Shown here: positions 8,084 to 15,839 of the stretch, in pieces
Numbering within the stretch: position 1 is the stretch's first letter
How the letters are laid out: each line of letters begins with the position of its first letter
Source: CAMBRQ01 sp945870325
Lineage (GTDB): Bacteria; Bacillota; Clostridia; Lachnospirales; Lachnospiraceae
NCBI RefSeq assembly: GCF_050313795.1
Contig: NZ_JBNPMC010000022.1
Coordinates: forward strand, 1-57,720
Direction: 5' to 3'
Length of the DNA: 57,720 nucleotides
Program-made: the position numbers and the translations under genes
The notes under the pieces: generated by a model
What the model was told of the DNA's origin: nothing
Databases searched by the model: none
What the model saw: only the letters and a program-made list of their open reading frames with translations

Positions 8084-9344
8084 TATCCTCCTCTATATAG
8101 TTTCCTCCATCCATATTCTCCCGTACAAACGGTACTCCCGCTCTCCGGTAAAATACATTATGATGGATATACGCATCCGGGTTCATGGAAGGGCTGATCG
8201 TCCCGCCAAGATCGTCATAACTGACATTATGGCGAAACGTATTATGTACCGCTTCCTCCAGGCAGAACATCACGCATCCACCTTCATTCATCCGGCTATA
8301 ATTATACTGGTATAGCGTCCCGTCTCCGGAATCCGCATCCCATGCCATTCCATCCTGATTAAGCCTGGTATCCACCGCCTCATTATACTGAAGCAGTGCA
8401 TCCTTGCATTTCCACGGCCAGATAGCCGCCGCCACTTTTCCCATCCGATTCTCGGGGAAACGGTAAATCCTGTCATTCATCTCTCCTGCAGAAGAATCTG
8501 CCGTATTATGTTCTATCACCGGACGCAACGCATACATAACCGTAATACTGTCACCGCCAGCTTCCTTCACATAATTGTCCGCAATTCGAATGTCCCTATG
8601 CCCATAGATATGATACAAATCCTCCGGCAGTTCTACTGACATGAACTCCCTGCACTTATAAGTATATCCCACCGCAATTCCCCAGCGGCTGACTCTCTTA
8701 ACAAAGCATCCCGTCACACTTGCACCTTCATACCGGGCAACGCCTGTCTTCTCCTCATCATCCGGTTTCAGACAGGTAAAATAGATTCCGCCGTTATTCA
8801 TATGCTTGTCATAGACATTGCCATTGACATCCCGTATCACAAGATTCTTAAGGTGAATCTCCCGTAAAGTGCCACCATTTTTTGCAACAATGGCTACCCC
8901 TGTACGGTTCATCTTATGGGATGCTGAATACTCCTCCCCTATCATATTTCCTCGATTGGTAATTACCAGATCCTGAATCGTTATATAAGCAGCATCATAA
9001 AGCAGTACCGTAGATGATACATATCCTTCCTTTGTATGGGTAGGCGCATCCAGTTCTGTTCCATAATCCTGGTACCAGATTCCTTGACCTTCTCCATGAA
9101 TAACCGGAGAGTCTCCATCCCCATATGCACCTATCACAATTGGCTCGTCTTTCGTTCCCTGTGCAGAAAGATGCAGATATTGACCGAGAAACACTGATCC
9201 GCGTTCCAGAAGCACCTTATCTCCCGGCTGCAGGGATATATTTCTGACTGTTGCAAGAGTCTGCAAAGGGCAGTCTCTGGTTCCATCATTCCTATCATTT
9301 CCATTTAATGAACTAACGTAATATGTCCTGGACAATTTTTTCAT
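8064..9344 (-). CDS. right-handed parallel beta-helix repeat protein
   Basis: A 426-residue pectate-lyase-like right-handed beta-helix protein. The N-terminus has the typical entry motif YYVSSLNGNDRNDGT then PLQTLATV, and later coils show regular hydrophobic/Asn ladders (ITIQDLVITNRGN, LKNLVIRDVNGN, IRIADNYVKEAGG). The C-terminus EDNEFYDI closes the helix. There is no signal peptide, so it is probably cytoplasmic, like the GH20 enzyme. The fold suits a polysaccharide lyase or hydrolase, but the catalytic residues cannot be assigned. The ATG is only one base from AAGGAG; the TTG at codon 4 is better spaced and may be the true start. It overlaps the upstream gene by 32 bases. Confidence 0.75.
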   Translation of the reverse strand: MKKLSRTYYVSSLNGNDRNDGTRDCPLQTLATVRNISLQPGDKVLLERGSVFLGQYLHLSAQGTKDEPIVIGAYGDGDSPVIHGEGQGIWYQDYGTELDAPTHTKEGYVSSTVLLYDAAYITIQDLVITNRGNMIGEEYSASHKMNRTGVAIVAKNGGTLREIHLKNLVIRDVNGNVYDKHMNNGGIYFTCLKPDDEEKTGVARYEGASVTGCFVKRVSRWGIAVGYTYKCREFMSVELPEDLYHIYGHRDIRIADNYVKEAGGDSITVMYALRPVIEHNTADSSAGEMNDRIYRFPENRMGKVAAAIWPWKCKDALLQYNEAVDTRLNQDGMAWDADSGDGTLYQYNYSRMNEGGCVMFCLEEAVHNTFRHNVSYDDLGGTISPSMNPDAYIHHNVFYRRAGVPFVRENMDGGNYIEEDNEFYDI

Positions 9345-9783
9345 ACTCCTTTTCTTTCAGTCTCTTTTCAATAATCATGCGAACTTCTTCATATCCAAAA
9401 GAATCCCCAAAATACCGGGTAAAAAGATCACGATTCTCGTCATAGAATGTTCTTTTCTCTTCTTCTGTAATCTGACACAGTGGATATGGTCCAATATTTT
9501 TTCCCTGGTATGTCGTAAAATCCAGTTTAAATCGGGTCAATTCATATTGGAGATACATTACAGGTGTATAATAGCGGACTCCATATACGATCTTGCCTTC
9601 AGCCAAATCCTTTTTTATTGTTTCGTTCTTTTGTACCCTTCGCTCTTCCACAGCGGAAAATTCTGTGCTGGAAATTATGTTCATCCATACAGCAATCTGA
9701 AGTTCTGCCTGGGCTTTCCTTAACTCCTGTTCAGAATCCAAACTATACTTTTCTATATAAACTTGATTAGTTTCCATCGGCAT
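9313..9783 (-). CDS. hypothetical protein, first gene of beta-helix operon
   Basis: A 156-residue charged, mostly helical protein that I do not recognise. The C-terminal half (ITEEEKRTFYDENRDLFTRY, then YEEVRMIIEKRLKEKEYEKI) looks a little like the helical arms of SurA/PrsA-type peptidyl-prolyl isomerases, but there is no isomerase domain or signal peptide. GGGGGA lies eight bases before the ATG at 9783. Its 3' end overlaps the beta-helix gene by 32 bases, so the three genes 9783-7667 form one translationally coupled unit, and its role is presumably tied to the beta-helix protein. Confidence 0.55.
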   Translation of the reverse strand: MPMETNQVYIEKYSLDSEQELRKAQAELQIAVWMNIISSTEFSAVEERRVQKNETIKKDLAEGKIVYGVRYYTPVMYLQYELTRFKLDFTTYQGKNIGPYPLCQITEEEKRTFYDENRDLFTRYFGDSFGYEEVRMIIEKRLKEKEYEKIVQDILR

Positions 9784-9831
9784 AATCTATATCCCCCATT
9801 TTCTAATCTCTTCAAAATCTCCATGAAATAC

Positions 9832-9885
9832 TTAATATCCTTTTTCTTTCAGTTGATGTACCATGTCTCCTGTTGTTGTAACAAA
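9832..9885 (-). pseudogene. decayed 3' end of a lipase-like gene
   Basis: Minus-strand translation gives FVTTTGD joined to MVHQLKEKGY and a TAA. Both pieces match the C-terminus of the lipase remnant at 13931-14323 (TFLTTTGD and LVHQLKEKGY), with the intervening 31 or so residues deleted. It is too short to be functional. Confidence 0.6.
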
Positions 9886-10005
9886 GACTTAGATTCATTT
9901 AACTTCTGCTTCATACTGCTATTATATCCGTAATCTTTTCAATAAACAATCTTAACTTCAGCATCTCCAAAAAGATTAATGGCTGAGGTTACGTCTGTTG
10001 TTTAA

Positions 10006-10051
10006 AAAGATGCCATAATTGCCAATCAACAAGCAATTATGACATCTTTTA
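10006..10051 (-). terminator. terminator of the glycerol dehydrogenase-like gene
   Basis: AAAAGATG-c-CATAATTGC pairs with GCAATTATG-a-CATCTTTT, a 17-pair stem with one mismatch, 30 bases after the dehydrogenase stop codon. T-rich on both strands. Confidence 0.8.
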
Positions 10052-10080
10052 TGTACGATATCCTAAAAATCCAAATTCAA

Positions 10081-11172
10081 TTACATCTTCGCCGCTTTGC
10101 CAAGTGCATCTGCAGCAACAATCGCAGCATACAATTGATCCGGCGTCACATCTGCGACCATATTATGAATAGATTCACCTTCTACACAAGATTTCTCTGC
10201 GATAACCTTAATCTCTTCATCTGTAGTCACACCAATCTCTTCCAGTGTCACCGGCAGACCAACTTCCATACAGAAATCCTGTACTTCCTTAAATTCTTCC
10301 TTGGAAACTCCTTCTAATACGAGTTGTACCAAAGTACCGAATGCAACACAGTTACCATGCGGAGCACTATGTCCTCCTAAAGCAGTCAAACCATTATAGA
10401 AAGAATGTGCTACTGCAAGCCCGCCATTGTCTGCACCCACTCCTGATAAGTACACATTCGCCTCAATAATCGCATCTAAAGCAGGGGTCACTACATTATG
10501 TTCGCATGCATGTTTTGCCGCTGCACCATATTCCTTTAAGGTCTCATAACAGAGTCTGCACAGTGCCATGGCTGATCTTGTGATACCGCCGAATTCCAGG
10601 CTCGGTGCATCCGTTCTTTCGCATGCCCTTGCTTCAAAATACGTTCCAAGCGCATCTCCCATACCTGCTACTAAGAATTTCACGGGTGCTTTTGCTATAA
10701 TATCACTGTCCACGATGACTGCTTCTGGATTCTTTGGATAGAACAGATAATTGTTAAATGTCTCATCATCATTATAGATAACGGAAAGTCCTGTACACGG
10801 CGCATCTGTTGCAACGACTGTCGGAATAATTACAACCGGAAGTTTCTCATAATAAGCGGTTGCCTTAGCCGTATCAATTGCAGAACCGCCTCCGACACCA
10901 ACGACAACATTCAGTCCGTTTTCTCTTACGATTTTTCTCATCTTCTCAATCTCGCCGGTACTGGAGATTCCACCGAACACTTCATAGAGACGGACATCCT
11001 CTGTCCCTTCAAAACTCATCTCAATCTTATCATGACACATCTTATGTCCACTTCTGGAACAGATGAACAGCCACTTATCGCCTAATTCCTTCATCTCTTC
11101 GTGGAATTTCAAAAGAGAATCCTTTCCTTGAACATATTTCTGTGGTGCACGCATCATTCTAAGCCTTGCCAT
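10081..11172 (-). CDS. glycerol dehydrogenase-like iron/zinc alcohol dehydrogenase
   Basis: A 363-residue member of the metal-dependent alcohol dehydrogenase family, closest in pattern to glycerol dehydrogenase (glycerol + NAD to dihydroxyacetone). The NAD-binding GVGGGSAIDTAK motif is at about residues 92-103. Metal ligands are Asp173 (GMGDALGT), His256 (AVAHSFYNGL) and His272 (SAPHGNC). The start is the ATG at 11172 with GGAGGA seven bases upstream; the longer frame starts inside that site. It has its own promoter with a Rex-like box (11193-11242) and a terminator, so it is a single-gene unit that may respond to NADH/NAD balance. Confidence 0.85.
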   Translation of the reverse strand: MARLRMMRAPQKYVQGKDSLLKFHEEMKELGDKWLFICSRSGHKMCHDKIEMSFEGTEDVRLYEVFGGISSTGEIEKMRKIVRENGLNVVVGVGGGSAIDTAKATAYYEKLPVVIIPTVVATDAPCTGLSVIYNDDETFNNYLFYPKNPEAVIVDSDIIAKAPVKFLVAGMGDALGTYFEARACERTDAPSLEFGGITRSAMALCRLCYETLKEYGAAAKHACEHNVVTPALDAIIEANVYLSGVGADNGGLAVAHSFYNGLTALGGHSAPHGNCVAFGTLVQLVLEGVSKEEFKEVQDFCMEVGLPVTLEEIGVTTDEEIKVIAEKSCVEGESIHNMVADVTPDQLYAAIVAADALGKAAKM

Positions 11173-11192
11173 AATTGATTCCTCCATTCGCA

Positions 11193-11242
11193 GTGTTAAT
11201 TATTTGACAATCTCATTATAATACTTGCAAGTTGTAATTCAA
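11193..11242 (-). promoter_or_regulatory. promoter with Rex-like box upstream of glycerol dehydrogenase-like gene
   Basis: On the minus strand TTGAAT (11237-11242), 16 bases, TATAAT (11215-11220). Just downstream is TTGTCAA-ATAA-TTAACAC (11193-11210), which matches the Rex consensus TTGTTAA-N4-TTAACAA at 12 of 14 defined positions. A Rex dimer there would block the promoter. Confidence 0.55.
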
Positions 11243-11305
11243 GATGAATACTTCATAAAAATGCAGGAATTTCGACAGGGCTTTTTGTTATTTTTTTAAT
11301 CTGCT

Positions 11306-11332
11306 CACCTCATTTAGATATGGTTCTTCATG
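11306..11332 (-). repeat. degenerate copy of the rlmH-end repeat
   Basis: Minus strand GAAGAACCATATC then TAAATGAGGT, the same as the repeat at 15056-15109 except for loss of five bases (ATAAG) just before the stop codon. It lacks the inverted left arm seen in the 15.06 and 16.95 kb copies. It also coincides with a small open frame (11314-11355), so homology to the attachment repeat is likely but not certain. Confidence 0.45.
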
Positions 11333-11355
11333 ATTGAAAGCATCTTTTTCATCAT
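11314..11355 (-). CDS. 13-residue small ORF with strong ribosome binding site
   Basis: A frame encoding MMKKMLSIMKNHI follows GGGAGGA at an ideal distance. It lies after the transglutaminase terminator and 140 bases before the glycerol dehydrogenase-like gene. It may be a leader or signal-like peptide, or an accident of the attachment-like repeat that covers its 3' half. No family is recognised. Confidence 0.25.
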   Translation of the reverse strand: MMKKMLSIMKNHI

Positions 11356-11383
11356 GGATTCCTCCCTGTTATTACACGCTGCA

Positions 11384-11414
11384 AAAGGAGCTGCTACTAA
11401 GTAACAACCCCTTT
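11384..11414 (-). terminator. hairpin after the transglutaminase gene
   Basis: AAAGGGGTTGTTAC and GTAGCAGCTCCTTT pair through 14 positions with three G-T pairs around TTA, 46 bases after the stop. The following T run is short (TTTT), so termination may be weak. Confidence 0.5.
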
Positions 11415-11459
11415 CTAACATGCTAATCGTTGTTTAGCAATATTCTGCTAACATGTGTT

Positions 11460-12566
11460 CTAATTGTCTTCTGCAAATGAAATGGAATATACGAAAGTAT
11501 CTGGTGAATAATAATCCACTGCTTCTCCATCTACTTCAGCGTATGGATATCCAAAATTATTCAACGCTTCTGCGCTCTGTTCAGGAGATAATGTAATATC
11601 ACGACCTCTTGAAAGTTCTACTCTTTTCTCGTCACAATTGCCCCAATAGTATTCCTGCATCTCTTTGGCTTCATCAGATTCCTTATCCCACTCATTCTTT
11701 AATACCGCTTTCAGAACATCCGCAGGATCTGCTGCAACCCATCCGGTGCCAGGCAGATAGAATTCTGCCCAACAATGCTGATTCCCTGTAATATCAGCAT
11801 CATTGATACGCACGCCGAACATCTCGCGAGCAGGGATACCAGTTGAACGGCATAATCCAACAAAAACAGAATTAATGTCAGTACATTTTCCGCCCTTTGT
11901 TTCCAGTAACACGCATACATCGCCTTTACCACATCCTACCACACTTTCGTCACGGTTCATATTCGCGATAATCCAATCATAGATTGCTCTGGCTTTGCCA
12001 AGATAAGTTGTCTCATCTTTCGTGATCTCATCTGCCAGTTCTTTGACTTCTCCATCTACCGGAATTGTGCTGGAAGCTTTAAGATACTCATCCAAATCAG
12101 CGTCTACGGTGCCCTCTTCCACTAACTCAGGACGTAAGATCTCTGGTCTTACCACATGGAAAGACAGGCTTGCTGTACGGCTTTCCGGCTCTGCATCAGC
12201 GTCCCATTCCACATACAGCATCTGATTGCCAAGGGCATCCTCATTAATCTCTGCATCCACGCCATTTGCATCAAATTCTACATCTTCAATTGTCTGATAG
12301 TCATTCGTCTGAGCGACTGGTACCCACACGCGTACTGTCTTGCCCTTCTCATACTGGGACATATCGATGTTGAAAGTAACGGTTCCGCTCTGGATAGCGC
12401 CTTTGGCTGTCTCCTCCTCCGGCTCTGGCGTCTCCTCAGAGGCATCGTCAGCTGTTTTGGAGGAATCACTGTCGTCTGAATCGCTGCTTGAGTTGTTGCC
12501 ACAGCCAACAACTAAGGTCGTGATCATCCCAATGCATAATAACGCTGCAATTATTCTTTTTTTCAT
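11460..12566 (-). CDS. lipoprotein with transglutaminase-like domain
   Basis: A 368-residue predicted lipoprotein. The signal peptide ends in the lipobox LVVGC (Cys22), followed by an acidic, Ser/Asp-rich linker to about residue 55, a beta-rich domain (to about 150), and a transglutaminase-like domain with the triad Cys228 (GGKCTDINS), His264 (NQHCWAEF) and Asp280 (GWVAADP). It should sit on the outer face of the membrane. Family members are cysteine peptidase-like or cross-linking enzymes; which of these applies is not visible. Probably a single-gene unit between two terminators. Confidence 0.85.
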   Translation of the reverse strand: MKKRIIAALLCIGMITTLVVGCGNNSSSDSDDSDSSKTADDASEETPEPEEETAKGAIQSGTVTFNIDMSQYEKGKTVRVWVPVAQTNDYQTIEDVEFDANGVDAEINEDALGNQMLYVEWDADAEPESRTASLSFHVVRPEILRPELVEEGTVDADLDEYLKASSTIPVDGEVKELADEITKDETTYLGKARAIYDWIIANMNRDESVVGCGKGDVCVLLETKGGKCTDINSVFVGLCRSTGIPAREMFGVRINDADITGNQHCWAEFYLPGTGWVAADPADVLKAVLKNEWDKESDEAKEMQEYYWGNCDEKRVELSRGRDITLSPEQSAEALNNFGYPYAEVDGEAVDYYSPDTFVYSISFAEDN

Positions 12567-12628
12567 AACTAGTCTCCTTTCGGCATATAATATCTATTAT
12601 TTTCAAAGCATATCATTTTTTCCAATTT

Positions 12629-12672
12629 AAAAAAGTGATAATGTTACATTTATTGCAACCTATCACTTTTTT
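12629..12672 (-). terminator. long bidirectional terminator
   Basis: Perfect 12-base arms AAAAAAGTGATA and TATCACTTTTTT, with an inner stem GTTGCA/TGTAAC. It ends the ArsC-Crp fusion gene and has T runs on both strands. Confidence 0.85.
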
Positions 12673-12685
12673 ACCTCGCAAACAT

Positions 12686-13777
12686 TCAGATCATTTTAAA
12701 TAGTCTATCTTTGTCCAAAATCTCAATCTTCCCATATCCGCTTTTGATAATCTGGTCTTTTGCCATTTGCTTCAAAACCTTTGTTACAATCTCTCGTACA
12801 CTTCCAATATCTCTGGCAATATTATCATGCGTTACAGAGATTACAGTTGATTTTTGACGCAACATTCCATCCCAGAGATATTGTGCAATTCTCTGATCTA
12901 TCTTTTTAAACAGTATCTGCTGTATGATCCACATAACATCTGAGAATCGCTCCGCAGTCTTCTTATATATGAAATTCTCCAGCAAAAGATTCTCTTGCAT
13001 AATCTGTTTCAAATCTGCTGCAGGAATCGTCACAGATTCTGTATCTTCCGTTGCCTCAATTAAAACATCAAAATCAATCTCTTGTATCAGGCAGGCAGCT
13101 GAAAACACACAGATATCTCCAGGGAACAGACGGTATAATGTTACATCACGCCCTTCATCAGAAATAATATATACCCGTAAACATCCTTTCCGAATGATCA
13201 TCAGTCCTTTACAGCCATCAGAATACCGATAGATCTGGCGGTCCTTGCTAATTAATTCCATCCTCCATCCATCAGAAATCCGTTTTTTCTGATTGTCAGT
13301 TAGAGACTCCCAGAAAGGAAACACGGAAGCAAAATCAACGGCTATCTTGTCTTTTTGCCAGACATTGATCTGACCGCTTATGATATCTTTGCGTAGCTTC
13401 AGTATATTATTTTCAATCTCTTTAATTATGTTTTTGAATTCTTCATCGGATTTATTGCAAGGATCTGAAATCCCCCATTCAAATTCAATCTCGCACGGAA
13501 TATGTACACATTCCACGTTGCATCCCATGTATACAATAATATCAACTTTTGGTAATGCGGATATCGGCTTAGGTCTTTGTCCTTTTTCTATCAGATCTAT
13601 TCCATGTGTTATTTTCATCATCCGAAGCGCACAATCCTTTATATTTTCACTTTCTTCTATACCTGCCGAATAACATTCCATGACATCTGATGCAAACATC
13701 TTCCCAAGCGCCTCTGCGATCTGACTTCGGCATGTGTTCTTTCTACAGAGAAAAGCAACTCTCCACTTCTTATCCAA
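12686..13777 (-). CDS. arsenate reductase (LMW-PTP fold)-Crp/Fnr fusion protein
   Basis: A 363-residue two-domain protein. Residues 1 to about 140 have the low-molecular-weight phosphatase / thioredoxin-type arsenate reductase fold: the CX5R loop CRKNTCR (Cys11-Arg17), SAGIE near 38, the redox Cys pattern MGCNVECVHIPC (Cys86, 90, 95) and WGISDP (101-106). Residues 145 to 363 are a Crp/Fnr regulator with a cyclic-nucleotide-binding-like barrel (GCLRVYIISDEGRDVTLYRL, FPGDICVFS) and a C-terminal HTH (THDNIARDIGSVREIVTKVL). The frame is continuous, so it is one polypeptide. It may link thiol/arsenic or phosphatase chemistry to transcription, and no ars genes are beside it. The start follows AGGAGAAA. 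Confidence 0.85.
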   Translation of the reverse strand: MDKKWRVAFLCRKNTCRSQIAEALGKMFASDVMECYSAGIEESENIKDCALRMMKITHGIDLIEKGQRPKPISALPKVDIIVYMGCNVECVHIPCEIEFEWGISDPCNKSDEEFKNIIKEIENNILKLRKDIISGQINVWQKDKIAVDFASVFPFWESLTDNQKKRISDGWRMELISKDRQIYRYSDGCKGLMIIRKGCLRVYIISDEGRDVTLYRLFPGDICVFSAACLIQEIDFDVLIEATEDTESVTIPAADLKQIMQENLLLENFIYKKTAERFSDVMWIIQQILFKKIDQRIAQYLWDGMLRQKSTVISVTHDNIARDIGSVREIVTKVLKQMAKDQIIKSGYGKIEILDKDRLFKMI

Positions 13778-13930
13778 AGTTTTTCTCCTAACATTCTTAT
13801 GTTCTTGCTCACAATTATACTACCAACACTCAGGAAATATAAAGAATTGTTCTGTAATCATTCATTGAAAATGATAATATCTGATACGATATAGTTGGTT
13901 TTTAAATAGAAGTTCATCTTACTCGTTATT

Positions 13931-14323
13931 TTAGTATCCTTTCTCTTTCAATTGATGTACCAGCGTTACAAAATATTCCCGCACATCAAAATCCTGAATA
14001 TTTTCTCTGTTCAGGTCAATCATATCTCCATGAGAAATCCCTCTGTCCCCTGTTGTTGTAAGAAAGGTATAATCCGCTCCCCACGGAAACGAAGTCTCTG
14101 CCACAAGCCCATCATTTGGCCCGTCAAAATATTCTACCAGATAATGCGAAAAATTCAAAGGGAATCTTTCAAAACGCCATTCCGCAGATGCCAGGTGAAT
14201 GATCTTAATAAGGACAGCCAAATGCACGACCGGAATCCATCCACAGACGATTCCAATTACTCTCCACTTAATTCCAATCTGAGAAGAAGTGAAGTAGACA
14301 CGGATAATGCCGCTCCAAACCAA
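13931..14323 (-). pseudogene. lipase-like gene with internal deletion
   Basis: The N-terminal part (KWRVIGIVCGWIPVVHLAVL, one membrane helix) and the C-terminal part (YFDGPNDGLVAETSFPWG, then TTTGDRGISHGDMIDLNREN and LVHQLKEKGY) resemble the two ends of clostridial alpha/beta-hydrolase lipases of about 400 residues. The central region, with the GxSxG nucleophile elbow, is missing. The 130-codon frame is therefore a deletion product and inactive as a lipase. Its start overlaps the HEPN gene by 56 bases, marking a rearrangement point. A shorter relic of the same 3' end lies at 9832-9885. Confidence 0.65.
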
Positions 14324-14573
14324 TTGTATCTAAATCTAATCCTGGTTTTATTTCATTTAACCTTGAGGCAATTTTTTTCATATTGTGTTTTCTCAACAAA
14401 TCAGACACATCTTCATCAACCCAAATTTTATCCAGATATCCTTTCAGGAACTTTTCTGCAACCTGCTGGCATTGTACTGCAAGTTGATTATAAAATGTAC
14501 TTTTTATCTTCAGTATGGATTCCAGATACTGTAAATCATTTTCCGCAATATCTAAATATGTATTTTTTATCAT
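14268..14573 (-). pseudogene. HEPN domain protein, 3' truncated
   Basis: A 101-residue frame with the HEPN-family pattern AENDLQYLESIL then QCQQVAEKFLKGYLDK, as in partners of minimal nucleotidyltransferases. After about residue 85 the sequence runs into the neighbouring lipase relic and the usual C-terminal helix is replaced by LERHYPCLLHFFSDWN. Full-length relatives are around 130 residues. The 5' end overlaps the MNT gene by four bases (ATGA-type), as in intact MNT-HEPN modules. Activity after truncation is doubtful but cannot be ruled out. Confidence 0.6.
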
Positions 14574-14938
14574 CTAATCACCTCCAAAATTACTTTTTTA
14601 TCACGATTGACTACATTTTCAAAAACATTCTTCGTTTTTTCAGATTCTTCATTTTGGAAGACAATATCCGTTCGAATTCCTTTGATTGGTTCATCCAATG
14701 TCCAACGAATGTCTGCCGCAAGTACCCTGTCATTTATCTTATGTGCCGTAAGTAGCAAAAGATCAACATCGCTGCTGCTTCGCACCTCTCCACGCGCACA
14801 ACTCCCGAAAAGATATATTTTTTTCAGATCAGGAATATCAGCATTCAATATATATTGTACATCGTGTTCAATTTTTTCAACAAATCTGCATGGCAGATTT
14901 TCATAATTCTCTTTATATATTTTTATATTTTCCTGCAA
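14570..14938 (-). CDS. MNT-type nucleotidyltransferase domain protein
   Basis: A 122-residue minimal nucleotidyltransferase with the core motif GSCARGEVRSSSDVDLLLL: Gly-Ser at 45-46 and the metal-binding Asp57 and Asp59. In type VII toxin-antitoxin modules such proteins (MntA) add AMP to a HEPN toxin and neutralise it. The downstream, overlapping HEPN frame fits that pairing, but it is truncated, so the module may be decaying. It belongs to the AT-rich accessory zone between attachment-like repeats at 11.31 and 15.06 kb. Confidence 0.75.
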   Translation of the reverse strand: MQENIKIYKENYENLPCRFVEKIEHDVQYILNADIPDLKKIYLFGSCARGEVRSSSDVDLLLLTAHKINDRVLAADIRWTLDEPIKGIRTDIVFQNEESEKTKNVFENVVNRDKKVILEVIR

Positions 14939-15055
14939 AACAAATCCCTCATAATTTATTTGAATTTCTTAATGATATTATATCCATAAATCACACTTGA
15001 AACAATCACATTCTCAAAACTGAGATTTTATGATTTGTTATTCTAAGTTTGATCT

Positions 15056-15109
15056 AAAACCTCATTTACTTATGATATGGTTCTCCATAACAGATATAAG
15101 TGAGGTTTT
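15056..15109 (-). repeat. attachment-like copy of the rlmH 3' end, with hairpin
   Basis: Minus strand encodes the last codons of RlmH out of context: TAT GGA GAA CCA TAT CAT AAG TAA, that is YGEPYHK-stop, followed by ATGAGGTTTT as in the native locus. Outer arms AAAACCTCA and TGAGGTTTT form an inverted repeat, with inner CTTAT/ATAAG. It can also act as a two-way terminator. No rlmH coding sequence precedes it. Confidence 0.75.
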
Positions 15110-15110
15110 A

Positions 15111-15356
15111 TTATCTATCATTTTCCACTTCATCAAATAGATGTGGCTCATTTTCAATCAAATCTTGTACAAGATATTTATAGTCCATATTTTCTATACC
15201 ATATTTCCCTTGTTCAATTTGCTCTGCCAATCTGCTATGATAATAGATATCCATTGCCTGCCGCAATTTTATCCCTTTTATCTCTGCTAAATACTGAATC
15301 ATTGATTCTTCCAGATTTTGTTTGTAGAAAATGTCCAAGTTCTTCTTGTTTGTCAT
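15111..15356 (-). CDS. small helical protein of DUF3990 module
   Basis: An 81-residue, mostly helical acidic protein (NLEESMIQYLAEIKGIKLRQ, then AMDIYYHSRLAEQIEQGKYG). It starts three bases after the DUF3990 gene and is the last gene of a three-gene unit read 16054 to 15111. Its pattern resembles small proteins regularly found beside DUF3990 genes, perhaps a second immunity or antitoxin-like subunit. I cannot assign a named family with confidence. It ends two bases from the attachment-like repeat, whose hairpin would terminate the transcript. Confidence 0.6.
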   Translation of the reverse strand: MTNKKNLDIFYKQNLEESMIQYLAEIKGIKLRQAMDIYYHSRLAEQIEQGKYGIENMDYKYLVQDLIENEPHLFDEVENDR

Positions 15357-15359
15357 AAC

Positions 15360-15839
15360 TTATTCCACCTTATATGATTTCTGATATATCAATTTCTCAT
15401 CTAAAACATTTTGATTTACAATGCATATCTGATTATTCATCTTATAATAGCGCAACTCCTGTAAAGCCTTTTCTTTATCCCACAACCCTCGAAAATACAT
15501 ATCAACCGTTTTAAACACATCGTCATTCGCAACTGCACCGATTATGATATCATATGTTTGATATATCGTTTCACCTCTGCGGCATGCACATACAAAATCT
15601 AACCACTTTTCATTTTCTTCATTAAATCGCAAAACTCTATATTCTCCCAAATCATCAGATAATTCATAGACATTTACAATTGCATCTGATTGCTGTCGAA
15701 GTCCTTTTCGCAAAGCCCATTTTTCTGCTTGCTTTTGATATGATGTAAGATAAAAGCCCTTCCCGAAATCTAAAAAATTTTTAGAAAATGACACATTCGG
15801 ATGATTTATTCTTTTAGTAGTTCCATGATATAAAATCAT
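15360..15839 (-). CDS. DUF3990 domain protein (ADP-ribosyltransferase-like)
   Basis: A 159-residue protein with the DUF3990 hallmarks: YHGTTKRI at residues 4-11, DFGKGFYLTSYQKQAEKWA at about 24-42, and YDIIIGAVANDDVF near 107-120. The YHGT and GKGFYLT blocks resemble the NAD-binding His and Tyr motifs of ADP-ribosyltransferases, which is why the family is regarded as ART-like. The following DUF3791 gene partner overlaps it by four bases on its upstream side. A toxin role is plausible by analogy with ART toxins such as DarT but is inferred only from the fold and from its small neighbours. Confidence 0.75.
   Translation of the reverse strand: MILYHGTTKRINHPNVSFSKNFLDFGKGFYLTSYQKQAEKWALRKGLRQQSDAIVNVYELSDDLGEYRVLRFNEENEKWLDFVCACRRGETIYQTYDIIIGAVANDDVFKTVDMYFRGLWDKEKALQELRYYKMNNQICIVNQNVLDEKLIYQKSYKVE

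Noticed and set aside
13952..14755. Long plus-strand frame of 267 codons opposite the lipase, HEPN and MNT genes
   Set aside because: It is antisense to well-supported frames, rich in Phe/Leu/Asn/Cys as expected for the shadow of AT-rich genes, and has no ribosome binding site.
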